A stretch of 52,489 bases of DNA from contig JAIXTT010000096.1 of assembly GCA_027483795.1 (NCBI GenBank), positions 1-52,489 of the forward strand. Reading direction: 5' to 3'. A model generated the notes under the pieces. The model was given only the letters and a program-made list of their open reading frames with translations, searched no databases and was not told where the DNA came from. The stretch is from Hyphomicrobiales bacterium (GTDB lineage: Bacteria; Pseudomonadota; Alphaproteobacteria; Rhizobiales; Beijerinckiaceae). How positions within the stretch are numbered: the stretch's first letter is position 1; every line of letters begins with the position of its first letter. Made by a program: the position numbers and the translations under genes. Shown here piece by piece: positions 29,058 to 37,272 of this stretch.

Positions 29058-29600
29058 TCAACGCCCGAGGCGGCGGATCGTGAGATCCACCTCGCCGACG
29101 GTGAAGAACAGCCATTTCACCGTGGCCGTGTTGCGCACGGTGCGGCGGTCGCTCTTCACCAAAAGGTCGTCGAAACTCACCGTGAAGGACGAGCCCGATT
29201 TCGTCCGCACCACGGCCTTGTAGACGAGCCGGACGGCGTCGCCGTCCTGCCGCACTTCGGCCTCGCCGACCACGTCCTCGCGGGTGCCGACATAACGCCC
29301 GTCGCCCGTCCGGGTGAAGCGCCAGGTCTTCCGGTCCTTCTCGCCGTCGGAGAAGACGAAATCCTCGACCAGCGTGAGCGTCGCGGTCTTCGGGTTCCAT
29401 GTCCCCTTCATCACGACCTTCATTCCGCGCACGGAGCCGTCGATCGTGCTCGTGAACGTTCCCTCGGCCGTCAGCGTGCCGCGAAAGAAGTCCTCGAGAA
29501 CGAGCTTTTCCGGCCGGGACGCCGGCGCGGCGGGCGTCGCGAAGGCGGGCGCGGCGAGCAGGAAGACGAGAAGGGCGGCGATCCGTCCGAAGAATGTCAT
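29058..29600 (-). CDS. DUF3833 family secreted protein
   Basis: 180 residues with a clear signal peptide (about residues 1-21, [20 protein letters not shown] then A). The mature part carries [36 protein letters not shown] and [12 protein letters not shown], which match the DUF3833 family pattern of a small secreted beta-rich domain of unknown function. The frame opens at 29777; the ATG at 29600 is preferred because the signal peptide starts there. It lies between a GNAT gene and obgE, where relatives often carry a second acetyltransferase instead. Confidence 0.8.
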   Translation of the reverse strand: MTFFGRIAALLVFLLAAPAFATPAAPASRPEKLVLEDFFRGTLTAEGTFTSTIDGSVRGMKVVMKGTWNPKTATLTLVEDFVFSDGEKDRKTWRFTRTGDGRYVGTREDVVGEAEVRQDGDAVRLVYKAVVRTKSGSSFTVSFDDLLVKSDRRTVRNTATVKWLFFTVGEVDLTIRRLGR

Positions 29601-29670
29601 GGCGACCTCGGCGCAAAAGGGGGGCTCTCGGCCTACGCAGCGCGACGTCGGGCGGATGTCCTCCGCCGTC

Positions 29671-30261
29671 TCAGCGCGGCGCGTAGGCGTCGCCCGACCG
29701 ATCGATCCGGACGTCGGCGACGGTCCAGTCGGCGCGATCGAGGCGGAATCGCTCGAACGACGCGGCGACGCCCGCATCCCCGGAATCCACGACGAAGCCC
29801 CGCTTTTCGAGAACGCGGCGCGAGGCGGCGTTGTACGTCCGCACGGAAGCCGCTGCGGCGTCGGCCGACGAAAGCGTGAACACCGCCCGCAGCAGCGTTT
29901 CGACCGCCTCGGTGCCGAGGCCGCGGCCTTGGAAGGGCTTGCCGATCCAATAGCCGATCATCGCCTCGCCCTCCGGACCCTTTTCGGCCGAGACGATGCC
30001 CACGAGTTCCGACGGCCTGTTCTTGAGAGCGACCGCCAGAACGAGTCCTGCGCCCGTGGCGTTGGCCTCGCGGGAGCGGAAGATGAAGCGCTCCGCTTCC
30101 TCCGGCGGATAGGGATGCGGGATGCGGACGGTCATTTCCGCCACGGCCCTGTCGCCCGCGAGACGCATGACGGCCCGGGCGTCGGCGGCCCGCGGCCAGC
30201 GCAGCCAGAGCCGAGGGGTTTCGAGCATGAAGACGTCGTCGCGCGTGATGTCCGGGAACAT
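29671..30261 (-). CDS. GNAT family N-acetyltransferase (RimJ/RimL-like)
   Basis: A 196-residue acetyltransferase of the GNAT_3 type. ETPRLWLRWPRAADARAV at the N-terminus is typical of RimJ/RimL-like enzymes. The acetyl-CoA pyrophosphate loop is IGKPFQGRGLGTEAVETLL, and YNAASRRVLEKRGFV closes the domain. The substrate is unknown. The frame opens at 30303; the ATG at 30261 has GGAGA upstream. GNAT genes between rpmA and obgE are a conserved rhizobial feature. Confidence 0.9.
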   Translation of the reverse strand: MFPDITRDDVFMLETPRLWLRWPRAADARAVMRLAGDRAVAEMTVRIPHPYPPEEAERFIFRSREANATGAGLVLAVALKNRPSELVGIVSAEKGPEGEAMIGYWIGKPFQGRGLGTEAVETLLRAVFTLSSADAAAASVRTYNAASRRVLEKRGFVVDSGDAGVAASFERFRLDRADWTVADVRIDRSGDAYAPR

Positions 30262-30319
30262 GGGCGGGTCTCCGATTCGGGCCCGTTCCTGACACGGGAA
30301 CATGACCCTGAAACGACGA

Positions 30320-30348
30320 AAGGGGAAACGGTGATCCCGTTTCCCCTT
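30320..30348 (-). terminator. Hairpin terminator after rpmA
   Basis: A perfect 12-bp stem (30320-30331 with 30337-30348) and a 5-base loop. On the minus strand it is followed by TTCG. It lies about 90 bases after the rpmA stop and before the GNAT gene, so it likely ends or reduces the rplU-rpmA transcript. Confidence 0.7.
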
Positions 30349-30440
30349 CGCTCCCTTTCGGGAGAGATCGGACGCTCCGGATGTCCGAAGATCGTCCGCC
30401 GGGTCACGGGAACCGGCGGAGATCTTCGTGATCCGCGCCG

Positions 30441-30707
30441 TTACTCGGCAGCCTCGGCCATGCGTACGGATACGAAGACCTTGCCCGCGGTTTTGGTCTT
30501 GAACTCGACGGTGCCCGCGGAAAGCGCGAACAGCGTGTGGTCCTTGCCGACGCCGACATTGGGGCCCGCCGCCATGCGGGTGCCGCGCTGGCGCACGATG
30601 ATGTTGCCGGCGAGGACGCGCTCGCCGCCGAACTTCTTCACGCCGAGGCGACGACCGTCGGAGTCGCGACCGTTGCGGGAGGAACCGCCTGCCTTTTTAT
30701 GAGCCAT
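30441..30707 (-). CDS. rpmA: 50S ribosomal protein L27
   Basis: 88 residues, starting [20 protein letters not shown], the conserved L27 N-terminus that reaches the peptidyl-transferase centre. [21 protein letters not shown] and [13 protein letters not shown] follow. There is no N-terminal cleavage extension of the Firmicutes type. It lies 68 bases after rplU in the universal L21-L27 order and before the hairpin at 30320-30348. Confidence 0.98.
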   Translation of the reverse strand: MAHKKAGGSSRNGRDSDGRRLGVKKFGGERVLAGNIIVRQRGTRMAAGPNVGVGKDHTLFALSAGTVEFKTKTAGKVFVSVRMAEAAE

Positions 30708-30775
30708 TTCAGTGCTCCGTCATCCTGTCGGGCCTCGGCCCGCAAATTCCGTTGGGGTTCGAAGAAAGCCGCGCC

Positions 30776-31165
30776 TCAGGCGGCGGCTTCCTCGGCGGCC
30801 TCGGCCTTGGGGGCCTTCGCCTTCGCGGCCTTCTTCGGCTTGGCCTCTCCGGCCGCGCCGCCCAGCGCCGTGATGCGCACGACGGTCAATTCCTGACGGT
30901 GACCCTTCTTGCGCTTCGAATTCTGACGACGACGCTTGACGAAATGGATCGTCTTGGCGCCGCGGGTCTGCTCGACCACTTCGCCCGTCACGACCACGCC
31001 GGGAAGGGTCGGCGCGCCGACCTGCGTGCCGGCCGCATCGGACAGCATGAGAACCTGTTCGAACGTGACCTTCGCGCCGGCGTCGCCGGCGATCTTTTCG
31101 ATGGTGATCACGTCGTCGGCGGCAACCTTGTACTGCTTGCCGCCGGTTTTGATGACTGCGAACAT
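30776..31165 (-). CDS. rplU: 50S ribosomal protein L21
   Basis: 129 residues. The core [20 protein letters not shown] and [20 protein letters not shown] are diagnostic of L21. The last ~25 residues are an Ala/Lys-rich tail ([19 protein letters not shown]) longer than in E. coli, common in alphaproteobacteria. It is first in the rplU-rpmA unit, with a consensus-like promoter at 31316-31344 and a leader of about 145 bases. Confidence 0.98.
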   Translation of the reverse strand: MFAVIKTGGKQYKVAADDVITIEKIAGDAGAKVTFEQVLMLSDAAGTQVGAPTLPGVVVTGEVVEQTRGAKTIHFVKRRRQNSKRKKGHRQELTVVRITALGGAAGEAKPKKAAKAKAPKAEAAEEAAA

Positions 31166-31315
31166 CTTGACCTCGTGTTCGACCCGGATCTGACGGCCCC
31201 GAAGGTCCGGCGATCCGGCTTTTTTGCAGTGAAACCGGGAAGTCGTCCGCCCGCAGCCTTCGAAGGATGCACGCGCACGACGGCGAACCGCGCGGCCGGG
31301 CCGAGCGGACGGGGT

Positions 31316-31344
31316 TCACTACACGAGGGGGGGTGCGGCGTCAA
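31316..31344 (-). promoter_or_regulatory. Candidate sigma-70-type promoter for rplU-rpmA
   Basis: On the minus strand, -35 TTGACG (31339-31344), a 17-base spacer and -10 TAGTGA (31316-31321) are spaced ideally. Transcription would start near 31309, leaving about 145 untranslated bases before rplU. The remaining intergenic sequence from 31345 to 31420 shows nothing else I can name. Confidence 0.65.
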
Positions 31345-31420
31345 CGCGATCGGCATGCCCCGGGCCGAAGCGTCCGGATGCGCTCCGCCCGGGTACGCAG
31401 GGACGCGCGAGCGCGCCGCG

Positions 31421-32032
31421 TCAGCCTGTCGTCACGAGGCGCGGCGCAAGGCCCGCCGGGTCGAAGGCGCGTTCCATCTCCTGCTGCGACGAGACGATAT
31501 GGAAGCGGAGGGCCCCGGTGATCGCGGGGGTCTCGTCCCGGCGCTGGTCGGGGTGGATCGGTAGCGTCTCGAGCAGCGGCTTCTCGGCGGTCAGATGCAG
31601 CGTATTCGCCGGGCGGGGAGGGGCGAGCGTCCGCAGCATCAGGTCGGCACGGATTCGCGCCGGATCGGGCGCGGCCGAATCGGGCGGCCTGTCGGACATC
31701 GGCGCGGCCGCCGCCGCCCGTTCATGAAGCGCGACGAGGGCCTCGACCAGGGTTTCGCCGGGCTGCGCGGCATAAGGCCGCAGCCAAGCTTCCGCCATCG
31801 CATGAACATCGACGAGCGTCGCGGCGAAGACTTCCCAACGACAATGGTTGAGAGCCGACCTGAAATCAGCATCCGCAAAGACTTCGCGTTCATTTTTACC
31901 AGTCTTGACTTGGCAATAATCCATGATCGTCTTCTGCGCGACGAAAGCCGCCCGTTCGTGCAAAAAAGCGCCGAAAACCTCGGGATCCGAGGATTTCGGT
32001 CGGCCGAAGACGAATTCGAGCAGTTTGGACAT
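31421..32032 (-). CDS. Hypothetical protein, unrecognised
   Basis: A 203-residue soluble-looking protein with no signal peptide or membrane helix. I do not recognise a family. The N-terminal ~70 residues (MSKLLEFVFGRPKSSDPEVF onward) look helical and contain Cys in DYCQVKTG and NHCRW. The middle is Pro/Ala-rich and likely disordered (about 110-150), and the C-terminus is a short mixed segment. The first half of the gene has visibly more A+T and less biased codons than its neighbours, and its upstream flank is AT-rich. On the minus strand TTGGAA, 16 bases and TATGGA around 32090-32120 could be a promoter. Confidence 0.6.
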   Translation of the reverse strand: MSKLLEFVFGRPKSSDPEVFGAFLHERAAFVAQKTIMDYCQVKTGKNEREVFADADFRSALNHCRWEVFAATLVDVHAMAEAWLRPYAAQPGETLVEALVALHERAAAAAPMSDRPPDSAAPDPARIRADLMLRTLAPPRPANTLHLTAEKPLLETLPIHPDQRRDETPAITGALRFHIVSSQQEMERAFDPAGLAPRLVTTG

Positions 32033-32211
32033 CGGTTCCGATCGCTCCGCGCGTTGAAGGCACGCTTAATATGGTGCTAATTCGTCGTCGCGATCCATAG
32101 GGAAAAACACAATTTTTCCAAGTAAAAAAGAAATGGGTCCGCGGAACGGCAACCAATAACGAAGTCGGATCCTCGCCCGAGCGGCGATCGATCCGAAGTA
32201 GGGAGTCAGAA

Positions 32212-32517
32212 ATGCCCTTGGTGGATAACGCCGACGACCCGAAGTCGGCGACTTCGGCCGCGATCGACGCGGAAACCGGTCGCGCCTATTGGCGCAAGAC
32301 CTCCAATCTGATGTGGGTGGTCCTCGCGATGTGGGCTTTCGCCGGGTTCGGCGTCCACTTCTTCGCCGGCGCGCTCAACAAGATCGTCGTCATGGGCTTC
32401 CCGCTCGGCTTCTACATGGCCGCGCAGGGCAGCCTGATCATCTTCGTCGTCGGCCTCTTCTGGTTCGCCAAGCGCCAGAACGAGATCGACGAAGAATTCG
32501 GCGTGCAGGAGGACTGA
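32212..32517 (+). CDS. DUF4212 protein, small subunit of a sodium/solute symporter
   Basis: 101 residues with two membrane helices (about 34-53 and 62-86). RAYWRKTSNLMWVVLAMWAF and a Phe/Gly-rich second helix ending in WFAKRQNEIDEEFGVQED are typical of DUF4212, the small partner always encoded before the VC_2705-type symporter. The stop is 4 bases before the symporter start. The upstream 179 bases are AT-rich; TTGAAG, 18 bases and TAATTC at 32054-32083 form a possible but weak promoter. Confidence 0.92.
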   Translation: MPLVDNADDPKSATSAAIDAETGRAYWRKTSNLMWVVLAMWAFAGFGVHFFAGALNKIVVMGFPLGFYMAAQGSLIIFVVGLFWFAKRQNEIDEEFGVQED

Positions 32518-32521
32518 TCCC

Positions 32522-34561
32522 ATGGCCGCTTCCGGAGAAAAGGATCCCTTCATCGCGTCGCTCGGCCGGATTTATGCCGGCTATACGGGCGGCTTCGTCG
32601 TGTTCGTCATCCTGCTCGCGATCCTCGAGCAGATGGGCGTGCCCGACCGCATCATCGGCTACCTCTTCGTCTTCCTCACGATCGGCGTCTACGCCTATAT
32701 CGGCATCATCAGCCGCACGGCGGCGGTGGCCGAATACTACGTGGCCGGACGCAGGGTGCCCGCGCTCTACAACGGCATGGCGACCGGTTCGGACTGGATG
32801 TCCGCCGCGAGCTTCATCGGCATGGCCGGCAGCCTCTACGCTCTCGGCTACGGCGGCCTCGCCTTCATCCTCGGATGGACGGGCGGCTACATGCTCGTCG
32901 CCATCCTGCTGGCCCCGTATCTCCGCAAGTTCGGCCAGTATACGGTGCCGGACTTCCTGGGCGCGCGGTTCGGCGGCAACATGGCGCGGTCGATCGGCGT
33001 CATCGTCCTTCTGACCTCGTCCTTCGTCTACGTCGTGGCGCAGATCGTCGGCGTCGGCATCATCACCCAGCGCTTCCTCGACGTCTCGTTCGGCGTCGCG
33101 GTGTTCGTGGGTCTGGCGGGCATTCTCGTCTGCTCGATGCTGGGCGGCATGCGCGCCGTCACCTGGACGCAGGTGGCGCAGTACATCATCCTGATCATCG
33201 CCTATCTGATCCCGGCCATCCTGATGTCGGCCAAGATCACGGGCGTTCCGATCCCGCAGCTGATGTACGGCGTCGCTCTCGAGAAGATCACCGTTCTGGA
33301 GCAGGGCTTCCGCGCTGCGGGCATGACCCCGCCCCCGGGCGTCACGGGCTTCCATGCGGCGCCCTTCCTCGGGGCCAACGGTCAGTTCTCGGGCTCGGCG
33401 GCGTTCAACTTCTTCGCGTTGGTCTTCTGCCTCATGGTGGGCACCGCGGCCCTTCCCCACATCCTGATGCGTTATTTCACCACCCCTTCGGTGCGTGAAG
33501 CTCGTCAGTCCGTGGCCTGGTCGCTGTTCTTCATCTTCCTGCTCTACTTCACGGCTCCCGCCTATGCCGCCTTCGGCAAGCTGGAGATCTACCAGACGGT
33601 CATCGGCCAGCCGATCGCCAATCTGCCGGAGTGGATCAAGAACTGGCAGCTGATGTCGCCCTACGGCGTCAACTGGATCAACATCGTCGACGTGAACAAG
33701 GACGGCATCGTCCAGTGGGGCGACTTCCGCATCCATCCGGACGTGGTCGTTCTCGCCACGCCGGAAATCGCGGGCATGCCCTATGTGATCGCCGGTCTCG
33801 TCGCGGCGGGCGGTCTCGCGGCGGCGCTCTCCACGGCGGACGGCCTGCTTCTGGCGCTCGCCAACGCCCTCAGCCATGACGTGTATTACAAGATGATCGA
33901 CCGCAACGCCCCCACGGCGAAGCGCCTCGTCATCTCGCGCGTCCTGCTGGTGTTCGTGGCGGTGCTGGCGGCGTGGACGGCGGGCAATGCGGGCGCGGAC
34001 ATCCTGTTCCTCGTCGCATGGGCCTTCTCCATCGCGGCGGCGGGTCTCTTCGCCGCCCTCGTCATGGGCGTCTGGTACAAGAAGACGACCGATGCCGCGG
34101 CCTGCTGGGGCATGGGCGTCGGCTACGCCTTCACCTTCATCTACCTTCTGTGGACGGAATTCGCGGGCCTCGACTTCGTCGAACTCTTCGGTTCGAAGGA
34201 CGCCATCGTGAACGCCGCCAAGCAGACGGTGGGTCTCGCGAAGGTCGATCCGGAGCTCAAGGCCTATGCGCAGAAGATCGTCGACAATGCAGCGTCCGTG
34301 AAGGACGGCGCCTTGTCGTGGTTCGGCAGCCTCTTCTTCACCACCGATACGGTCGTGCTTCGCGGCCGCACCGTGGCGCGGTTGTGGACGCTGAACAACA
34401 TCTCCGGCGGCATCATCGGCGTTCCGCTGTCCTTCCTGACGATCTACGTGGTTTCGATGTTCACCCGCGCCCCCAGCGAGGCGATGATGAACTTCATCGA
34501 CGACATCCGCGTTCCGCGCGGCGGCGTCCGCCTCGTGGACCAGAAGGAAGCCGTGGAGTAA
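32522..34561 (+). CDS. Sodium:solute symporter family protein (VC_2705 / acetate-permease-like)
   Basis: A 679-residue SSS-family transporter with about thirteen hydrophobic helices. EYYVAGRRVPALYNGMATGSDW near residue 70 is the family's conserved helix region, and LMRYFTTPSVREARQSVAWS follows mid-protein. Relatives paired with DUF4212 are annotated as acetate or short-chain monocarboxylate permeases; the substrate here is inferred from family only. A large loop around 350-420 contains DVNKDGIVQWGDF, an EF-hand-like calcium-binding pattern. A strong terminator follows 20 bases downstream. Confidence 0.93.
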   Translation: MAASGEKDPFIASLGRIYAGYTGGFVVFVILLAILEQMGVPDRIIGYLFVFLTIGVYAYIGIISRTAAVAEYYVAGRRVPALYNGMATGSDWMSAASFIGMAGSLYALGYGGLAFILGWTGGYMLVAILLAPYLRKFGQYTVPDFLGARFGGNMARSIGVIVLLTSSFVYVVAQIVGVGIITQRFLDVSFGVAVFVGLAGILVCSMLGGMRAVTWTQVAQYIILIIAYLIPAILMSAKITGVPIPQLMYGVALEKITVLEQGFRAAGMTPPPGVTGFHAAPFLGANGQFSGSAAFNFFALVFCLMVGTAALPHILMRYFTTPSVREARQSVAWSLFFIFLLYFTAPAYAAFGKLEIYQTVIGQPIANLPEWIKNWQLMSPYGVNWINIVDVNKDGIVQWGDFRIHPDVVVLATPEIAGMPYVIAGLVAAGGLAAALSTADGLLLALANALSHDVYYKMIDRNAPTAKRLVISRVLLVFVAVLAAWTAGNAGADILFLVAWAFSIAAAGLFAALVMGVWYKKTTDAAACWGMGVGYAFTFIYLLWTEFAGLDFVELFGSKDAIVNAAKQTVGLAKVDPELKAYAQKIVDNAASVKDGALSWFGSLFFTTDTVVLRGRTVARLWTLNNISGGIIGVPLSFLTIYVVSMFTRAPSEAMMNFIDDIRVPRGGVRLVDQKEAVE

Positions 34562-34581
34562 TCCGCAGCATCATCGACACG

Positions 34582-34611
34582 GAAGCGGCCGCTTCGGCGG
34601 CCGCTTCTTTT
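34582..34611 (+). terminator. Strong intrinsic terminator with TTCG tetraloop
   Basis: A perfect 11-bp stem (34582-34592 with 34597-34607) closes on a stable TTCG loop and is followed by TTTT (34608-34611). It ends the DUF4212-symporter transcript before the next small gene. Confidence 0.9.
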
Positions 34612-34631
34612 CTTGGACCCGAGAGGAACGG

Positions 34632-34952
34632 ATGCAGCCGGACTTCATCCTCGGTTATCTGCCGTTCTGGATCGTGACCTACGCCGCGGCCCTGACCGGC
34701 TGGGCCTGCCTCGGCCGGTTCCTCATGCAGGCCTTCTTCCCGGTCGAAAGCCCCAATTACATCTGGCGCGGTTTTCTGCTTCTCACGAATTGGGCGCTCG
34801 CCGTCGCGCGACGCCTCACCCCGAGCTACGTCACCGCGCTCTATCTGCCGTTGGTGGCGGCTTATTGGCTCTTCGTCCTCCGAATGATCTTCGGGCTCGT
34901 GATGTTGAGCGCGGGAATGGCGCCGCGCATTTCGCCGCCGGGGCAGGGCTGA
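34632..34952 (+). CDS. Small integral membrane protein, unknown function
   Basis: 106 residues with two or three hydrophobic segments (about 8-32, 45-62 and 66-94). The pattern of a helix, then SPNYIWRGFLLLTNWALAVARRLTP, then another helix loosely recalls one YggT repeat (membrane helix followed by a short amphipathic stretch and a Pro), but I would not assign it with confidence. GAGAGG lies upstream of the ATG. It follows the symporter terminator and ends 2 bases before the next small membrane gene, so the two probably form one unit. Confidence 0.75.
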   Translation: MQPDFILGYLPFWIVTYAAALTGWACLGRFLMQAFFPVESPNYIWRGFLLLTNWALAVARRLTPSYVTALYLPLVAAYWLFVLRMIFGLVMLSAGMAPRISPPGQG

Positions 34953-34954
34953 AC

Positions 34955-35248
34955 ATGACGCCGAGAAATCTGTTCGTCGCGACCGTCGCCGTCTCCCTGC
35001 TGATCGGCCTGTCGAGCCCCATGGTTCTCGTGGTCTGGAGCTTCTACCCGGTGTGGATGCCCGAGCTCCTGCCGCCGACGCGCGAGACGATCTTTTACGG
35101 CGCCAGCCTGATCGTATCGACCGGGGCGCTGCTGGCCGCCGCGATCCCTGCAGCCATGGCCGAGCGCATCTTCGGAGCCTCCGAGACCGCCACCGGCGCC
35201 GTCTGGCTGGGCGGAGTCGTCCTGCTCTTTCTCGCCGGCCTGACCTGA
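34955..35248 (+). CDS. Small integral membrane protein, unknown function
   Basis: 97 residues with three hydrophobic helices (about 6-30, 45-63 and 76-96) and few charges. No family recognised. It starts 2 bases after the preceding membrane gene and has a GGGCAGGG stretch upstream. The frame opens much earlier inside the symporter 3' region; the ATG at 34955 is chosen for position and because the protein then begins with a membrane helix. Confidence 0.7.
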   Translation: MTPRNLFVATVAVSLLIGLSSPMVLVVWSFYPVWMPELLPPTRETIFYGASLIVSTGALLAAAIPAAMAERIFGASETATGAVWLGGVVLLFLAGLT

Positions 35249-35367
35249 CCACGAACGCCCACGCGCCGGTCGAGAGATTTCCGCCCGTCCGGCCTTGCAC
35301 CGCCGGCGGGCGACCTCGACCTTCGCCATACGGCGGGACGACGCAGAAGACGTGAGGAAAGACGAAC

Positions 35368-35457
35368 TGGCGGAGAGGGGGAGATTCGAACTCCCGATAG
35401 GGTTGCCCCTATGCCGCATTTCGAGTGCGGTGCATTCAACCACTCTGCCACCTCTCC
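35368..35457 (-). tRNA. tRNA-Ser (anticodon CGA)
   Basis: On the minus strand the 90-base gene starts GGAGAGG and ends with CCTCTCC, discriminator G and an encoded CCA. The anticodon stem CCGCA/TGCGG encloses CTCGAAA, giving anticodon CGA (reads UCG). A long variable arm (CATAGGGGCAACCCTA region) marks it as Ser. The T loop is GTTCGAATC. Confidence 0.97.
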
Positions 35458-35497
35458 GCAGAGGTCGAAGACCGAAGGCCCTCGGTGGTCGAGGCGT

Positions 35498-35526
35498 TGA
35501 ATACACAGCGCCGATCCTCGTGGCAA
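35498..35526 (-). promoter_or_regulatory. Candidate sigma-70-type promoter for tRNA-Ser
   Basis: On the minus strand, -35 TTGCCA (35521-35526), a 17-base spacer and -10 TATTCA (35498-35503) would start transcription near 35491, about 34 bases before the tRNA. Confidence 0.6.
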
Positions 35527-35619
35527 GCGGCCTTCCGGCGACTTCCGGTGCGGAGCCGCGCTTGCATCCGACGGAGCTTTCTCCACATTCGGAATTCCGC
35601 CGCGGAGGTGCCCGTGAAC

Positions 35620-37095
35620 ATGCGTTTCGACTTCGACAACAGCTATGCCCGCCTCCCGGACGACTTCTTCGTCAGGATCGCGCCGACGCCCGTCCGCGCG
35701 CCCCGGCTGATCAGGCTCAACGAACCGCTGGCCCTCGAATTGAAGCTCGATCCGGAGGCGCTGCGCAGCCCGGAAGGGGTCGAAATTCTCGCGGGAGTGC
35801 GCGTTCCGGACGGTTCGGAACCCTTGGCCGCCGCTTATGCCGGACACCAGTTCGGCTCCTTCGTGCCGCAGCTCGGGGACGGCCGCGCCGTCCTGCTGGG
35901 CGAGGTTCTCGATCGGAACGGAAACCGCCGCGACATCCAATTGAAGGGGGCGGGCCGCACCCCCTTCTCGCGCGGAGGCGACGGCCGGGCGGCGCTCGGT
36001 CCGGTTCTCAGGGAATACATCGTGAGCGAGGCCATGGCCGCCTTCGGCGTGCCGACCACGCGGGCGCTCGCGGCGGTCTCCACGGGCGAGCGCGTGCTCC
36101 GCGACGAAGTCCTTCCGGGGGCGGTGCTGACGCGGGTCGCGGCGAGCCATATCCGTGTCGGGACGTTCCAGTATTTCGCGGCGCGGCGCGACGAAGCGGC
36201 CGTCAAGCGATTGGCCGATCATGTGATTTCACGACATTACCCCGAGCTTGCGGGCGTCGCGGAGCCCTATCGGGCGCTGCTCGGGGCCGTGGCGGAGCGT
36301 CAGGCGAAGCTGGTGGCGGCCTGGATGGCGCTGGGGTTCATCCATGGCGTGATGAACACCGACAACATGGCCGTGTCCGGAGAGACGATCGACTACGGTC
36401 CCTGCGCCTTCATGGACGCCCATCATCCCGAAACGGTGTTCAGCTCGATCGACCGCGGCGGGCGCTATGCCTATGACAATCAACCCGGAATCGCGTTGTG
36501 GAACCTTGCGCGATTGGCCGAATGTCTGCTCCCGCTGCTCGCTCCCGACGGCGACGAGGCGGTCGAGATCGCCCAGGCCGTTCTCGGCGGCTTCGCCGAG
36601 ATGCATCGGAACGCCCATCGGGCGGCCTTCCGGGCCAAGCTCGGACTGACGACGCGGGAAGAGGCGGAAGACGAGGAATTGATCCGTGATCTGCTCGACC
36701 GAATGGCGGCGTCGGAGGCTGATTTTACGCTGACTTTCAGAGGCTTGGCGGATTCGGCGGGCGATCCCGAGCGGCTCGGGAGCGTGCGGGCGCTGTTCTC
36801 CGACCCCGCCGCCTTCGACCCTTGGGCCGAACGCTGGCTCCGGCGGATCGACCGCGAGGGCGTCGGGGTGGAGGAGCGGCGCAAGGCCATGAAGCGCGCC
36901 GATCCGGCGCGGATCCCGCGCAATCACCGGGTCGAGGAGGTCATCGTCGCGGCTACGGAGAGGGACGATTTCGGACCTTTCGAAGAGTTGCTCGCCGCCC
37001 TCGCGGACCCCTTCTCCGATCGTCCGGAATTCGCCCGCTTCGAAGAACCGCCGAAGCCGGAAGAACGGATAACGCAGACTTTTTGCGGTACATGA
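35620..37095 (+). CDS. selO: Protein adenylyltransferase SelO (YdiU/UPF0061 family)
   Basis: A pseudokinase-fold enzyme that transfers AMP to Ser/Thr/Tyr, about 491 residues. [20 protein letters not shown] near the N-terminus, [20 protein letters not shown], the inverted ATP-site motif [12 protein letters not shown] and [10 protein letters not shown] (Asp-Tyr-Gly) are all diagnostic. The end TQTFCGT is the usual bacterial C-terminus with its Cys. The frame opens at 35425. GGAGG lies at 35604-35608, and either the GTG at 35614 or the ATG at 35620 could be used; I list the ATG. It stands alone between tRNA-Ser and the exopolysaccharide pair. Confidence 0.95.
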   Translation: MRFDFDNSYARLPDDFFVRIAPTPVRAPRLIRLNEPLALELKLDPEALRSPEGVEILAGVRVPDGSEPLAAAYAGHQFGSFVPQLGDGRAVLLGEVLDRNGNRRDIQLKGAGRTPFSRGGDGRAALGPVLREYIVSEAMAAFGVPTTRALAAVSTGERVLRDEVLPGAVLTRVAASHIRVGTFQYFAARRDEAAVKRLADHVISRHYPELAGVAEPYRALLGAVAERQAKLVAAWMALGFIHGVMNTDNMAVSGETIDYGPCAFMDAHHPETVFSSIDRGGRYAYDNQPGIALWNLARLAECLLPLLAPDGDEAVEIAQAVLGGFAEMHRNAHRAAFRAKLGLTTREEAEDEELIRDLLDRMAASEADFTLTFRGLADSAGDPERLGSVRALFSDPAAFDPWAERWLRRIDREGVGVEERRKAMKRADPARIPRNHRVEEVIVAATERDDFGPFEELLAALADPFSDRPEFARFEEPPKPEERITQTFCGT

Positions 37096-37272
37096 CGCGA
37101 TATCGGATCTGAAACGTTACGGAAATCACCTTCGAAACGACGGGAAAAAGGATCGTTTTTCGGAATGGACATGCAGCCGAAAGGCGCATGACGATCCAGA
37201 ACCCATTTCGGGTTGCAAATAGCTTCGACGCAGCGGTATAACCCAACGGAAGCTCAGTTGGAATGAACCGTC

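Noticed and set aside
37125-37165. A possible weak hairpin/terminator after selO
   Set aside because: The pairing is short and AT-only with no T run; not convincing.
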